Part shown: positions 14,253 to 16,163 of the stretch, in pieces
Layout of the letters: each line of letters opens with the position of its first letter
How positions within the stretch are numbered: position 1 is the stretch's first letter
NCBI GenBank assembly: GCA_964385305.1
Contig: CAYLOP010000063.1
Span: forward strand, 1 to 16,163
Reading direction: 5' to 3'
DNA length: 16,163 nucleotides
DNA from: CAYLOP01 sp964385305
GTDB taxonomy: Bacteria; Chloroflexota; Anaerolineae; Anaerolineales; E44-bin32
The notes under the pieces: generated by a model
Told to the model about the DNA's origin: nothing
Database searches by the model: none
The model's input: only the letters and a program-made list of their open reading frames with translations
Made by a program: the position numbers and the translations under genes

Positions 14253-15968
14253 ATGGACATCATCTTAAAACTGGTGGGTTTCATAGCCGCAATGGTCGCT
14301 GCCGGTATGACGGTTGTGATGCTCTTGACGTTCCGAAAACCGCGACGCATTACGCCATTGTCCCTGCTGAGTTCCGTCCTTCTCAGTGGGATCCTCCTGC
14401 CGATCTATGTCTGGATCAGCGGCGTCCCCATCAATCTTTACGTAGGGTTTCCATTCCTCTATCTTGGCCTGTTGGTAGGTTTCTTGCGCGGCCAGACGAC
14501 CCAACTGCGCTATGTTGGGGATGAAGTCGTTGGGCAACATTCATGGCTGTTCTTGCTGGCCTGGGGCTCCTCCCTCGTGCTAAGCCAATTGCTCAACCTC
14601 TTCGGGGGAGGATTGTTCGCCTCCCTTGGGTTACTACCTGTCTTCCTCTCCACGGGGACCCAGATCGGCATTTATGGGAACCTGCTCTTACGCCGGATCG
14701 CAATGGTGGGACCCGATTTGGAGCAAGAGGGAATCAGCAATACAACCTTCAACCGTGCAATTGGATGGGGTTTCGGCGTCATGATCCTGCTTCTGCTATG
14801 CTCGTCGACCATCCTGAGCATTTCCACCGTCGAGTTATTCCAATCCGCACCTGCCGAAGCGGCGCAAGCTGAGTTCGCTGACACACAGACAAGTGCCAAT
14901 GAGATAGGAGTTTCTCCTCCTATCGAACCGGAGATTGCAGCGACCCCTACTGAGACGCCGCTATTCCGTCCGACCGAAGTGCTGATATGGACGCGACCAG
15001 ATTGGGCTTTTCTGGTGGAGGGTCCTTATGAGCTGTATGCCGTCGATGTGGAGATCCTGCAGGCGCGCAAAGTCACGGAAACACCGGTGACGACGATCTA
15101 CACACCTGAACTTTCACCCGATGGACGTACGCTAACCTACATGAGGCGGGTGGACGAGAATACCGATATTTATGCTCGCCCACTCGTCACCGGTGAGCCC
15201 ATTCGTCTGACAGACAATCCCGGGTTTGATACGAGTCCAGCCTGGTCGCCGGATGGAGCGTGGATCTTGTTTCGTTCCGACCGGGAGGGAAGCCATCATG
15301 TCTATCGGATGAGACCCGATGGATCCGAACAGGCGAGTCTATACTCCAACTCGCTTCAGATAGACTCCCCGACGTGGTCTCATGACGGCAGTCGGATCGC
15401 TTTCTACGTGGGGTCGGAGGGTGAAACGGAACTCTACGTCATGAATGCTGACGGGGGCAATGTGAGTCAAATAACGCAAAAGCCGGCAGGCTGGGATTGG
15501 CAACCCTATTTCCCAACCTGGTCGACCGACGATCGCCTTATCCTGGTTGCGTACTACGATGAGCAGTTTGATACGCAGACTGTCGCAGTTCGGACCGATG
15601 GCAGCGGACAAGATCCGCTGGGAAACACATTGGACAACATGGAAGTAAGTTGGTCGCCCAACGGAGCAGAAGTGGCCTACACAGCTACGCATATAGAAGG
15701 CGATATATGGCAAAACCAAATCTATAAAATGAATGTCAACGGCAGCAGCGCCGTCAATCTTTCGAACAACCTTTATGATGATTCGTTGCCGGTTTGGTCA
15801 CCCGACGGTCGCTGGATCGCGTATGAATCCATGGGAGACGTGTTCACCCTGGGTGCTGAGTTTATGTGGGAGATCTTCGCCATGCGATCGGATGGATCCG
15901 ATCAGCGGCGCCTGACGAAAAACCTATGGCCAGAGGACTATCTGCCGACGAAAGTACTGTGGCCGTAG
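14253..15968 (+). CDS. Polytopic membrane protein with C-terminal TolB/WD40-like beta-propeller
   Basis: 571 aa from the preferred start. The N-terminal third has about six membrane helices (5-26, 36-57, 60-78, 97-117, 121-145, 170-191). A Thr/Pro/Glu-rich linker (200-240) leads to a propeller of PD40/TolB-like blades. The blade signature WSPDG or a close variant recurs: ELSPDG (286-291), AWSPDG (330-335), TWSHDG (374-379), TWSTDD (422-427), SWSPNG (466-471), VWSPDG (514-519), most followed by an IYAR/VYRMRPDG/LYVMNADG-type strand, giving six visible repeats. This fold usually binds peptides or proteins. By the positive-inside rule I cannot firmly place the propeller; an outside location is likely if the helix number is even and the N-terminus is out. 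It lies 93 bp after the zinc-ribbon gene and 77 bp before the FHA gene, in the same direction, probably one operon. Confidence 0.82.
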   Translation: MDIILKLVGFIAAMVAAGMTVVMLLTFRKPRRITPLSLLSSVLLSGILLPIYVWISGVPINLYVGFPFLYLGLLVGFLRGQTTQLRYVGDEVVGQHSWLFLLAWGSSLVLSQLLNLFGGGLFASLGLLPVFLSTGTQIGIYGNLLLRRIAMVGPDLEQEGISNTTFNRAIGWGFGVMILLLLCSSTILSISTVELFQSAPAEAAQAEFADTQTSANEIGVSPPIEPEIAATPTETPLFRPTEVLIWTRPDWAFLVEGPYELYAVDVEILQARKVTETPVTTIYTPELSPDGRTLTYMRRVDENTDIYARPLVTGEPIRLTDNPGFDTSPAWSPDGAWILFRSDREGSHHVYRMRPDGSEQASLYSNSLQIDSPTWSHDGSRIAFYVGSEGETELYVMNADGGNVSQITQKPAGWDWQPYFPTWSTDDRLILVAYYDEQFDTQTVAVRTDGSGQDPLGNTLDNMEVSWSPNGAEVAYTATHIEGDIWQNQIYKMNVNGSSAVNLSNNLYDDSLPVWSPDGRWIAYESMGDVFTLGAEFMWEIFAMRSDGSDQRRLTKNLWPEDYLPTKVLWP

Positions 15969-16045
15969 ATCGATGGCTTGTGTGTTGGCAGGGGATTAAT
16001 TAATGAACGGTATGGTTAGAGAAGGGATGGAGGAGAATTTGAAGC

Positions 16046-16163
16046 ATGACCGGAACGGATAGTAACGCCTACCTGGTTATCGAGAGCGGCCCGTCCGCCG
16101 GGCAGCGTGTGCCCATCGATCGGGTCGAGTTTACGGTGGGTCGATCGGACAGGAATGCACTCA
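16046..16163 (+). CDS. FHA-domain protein, 5' end only
   Basis: Only 39 codons are in the window; the gene runs off the right edge. The reading MTGTDSNAYLVIESGPSAGQ is followed by RVPIDRVEFTVGRSDRNAL. This is the start of a forkhead-associated domain: a first strand ending in G-P-x-x-G, then the conserved F-x-V-G-R-S with R and S that contact phosphothreonine in FHA domains. GGAGGAG (16029-16035) lies 10 nt upstream of the ATG. FHA domains read Ser/Thr phosphorylation and often sit beside Ser/Thr kinases or PP2C phosphatases. The rest of the protein, and any kinase, lies outside the window. Confidence 0.75.
   Translation, partial: MTGTDSNAYLVIESGPSAGQRVPIDRVEFTVGRSDRNAL

Noticed and set aside
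15995..16004. ATTAATTAAT palindrome before the FHA gene
   Set aside because: A short AT-rich palindrome of this length is common by chance and has no clear promoter or operator setting.

Overview
The window holds 13 protein genes that I can support, all on the + strand, the last one cut by the window edge. Most starts have a clear GGAGG-type ribosome binding site (RBS). The mix of families is two HTH_42/AlkZ-type proteins, DegV, a CatA-like acetyltransferase, an Ig-like membrane protein, a zinc-ribbon protein, a TolB-like propeller protein and an FHA protein. This suggests a free-living or metagenomic bacterium. Chloroflexota (Anaerolineae-like) is my best guess, but it is an inference from the gene mix; no marker gene or RNA gene is present to settle it. 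I found no rRNA, no convincing tRNA, no CRISPR array and no transposase.

Left part (1-3993), DNA repair and ornithine metabolism. A YcaQ/AlkX-like DNA glycosylase keeps the QxD catalytic motif (41-1264). It is followed by ornithine aminotransferase (1465-2667), a rho-independent terminator (2712-2745), and an ornithine cyclodeaminase/mu-crystallin family enzyme (start placed at 2908). The two amino-acid enzymes both act on ornithine or close relatives but look separately transcribed.

Middle part (4084-10877), mostly housekeeping or stress genes in loose order: two small four-helix membrane proteins, an unknown 87-aa protein, a class I methyltransferase, a 34-bp perfect palindrome that looks like a two-way terminator, a membrane-anchored alpha/beta hydrolase, a DegV fatty-acid-binding protein followed by two strong hairpins, a 480-bp gap without a gene, a CatA-type acetyltransferase, and a second, distant HTH_42 protein in which the glycosylase motif appears replaced by HAT.

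Right part (11202-16163), the most interesting block. Four co-directional genes follow one another: (1) a 693-aa protein with a signal peptide, two Ig-like outer domains, one membrane helix, a Pro/Gly-rich linker and a long helical cytoplasmic tail; (2) a helical protein ending in a CxxC...CxxC zinc ribbon; (3) a protein with about six membrane helices and a C-terminal TolB/WD40-like beta-propeller; (4) the start of an FHA-domain protein. Together they look like an envelope-spanning sensing or scaffolding module that may be tied to Ser/Thr phosphorylation through FHA. I do not recognise it as a described system. The genes beyond the right edge would be decisive.
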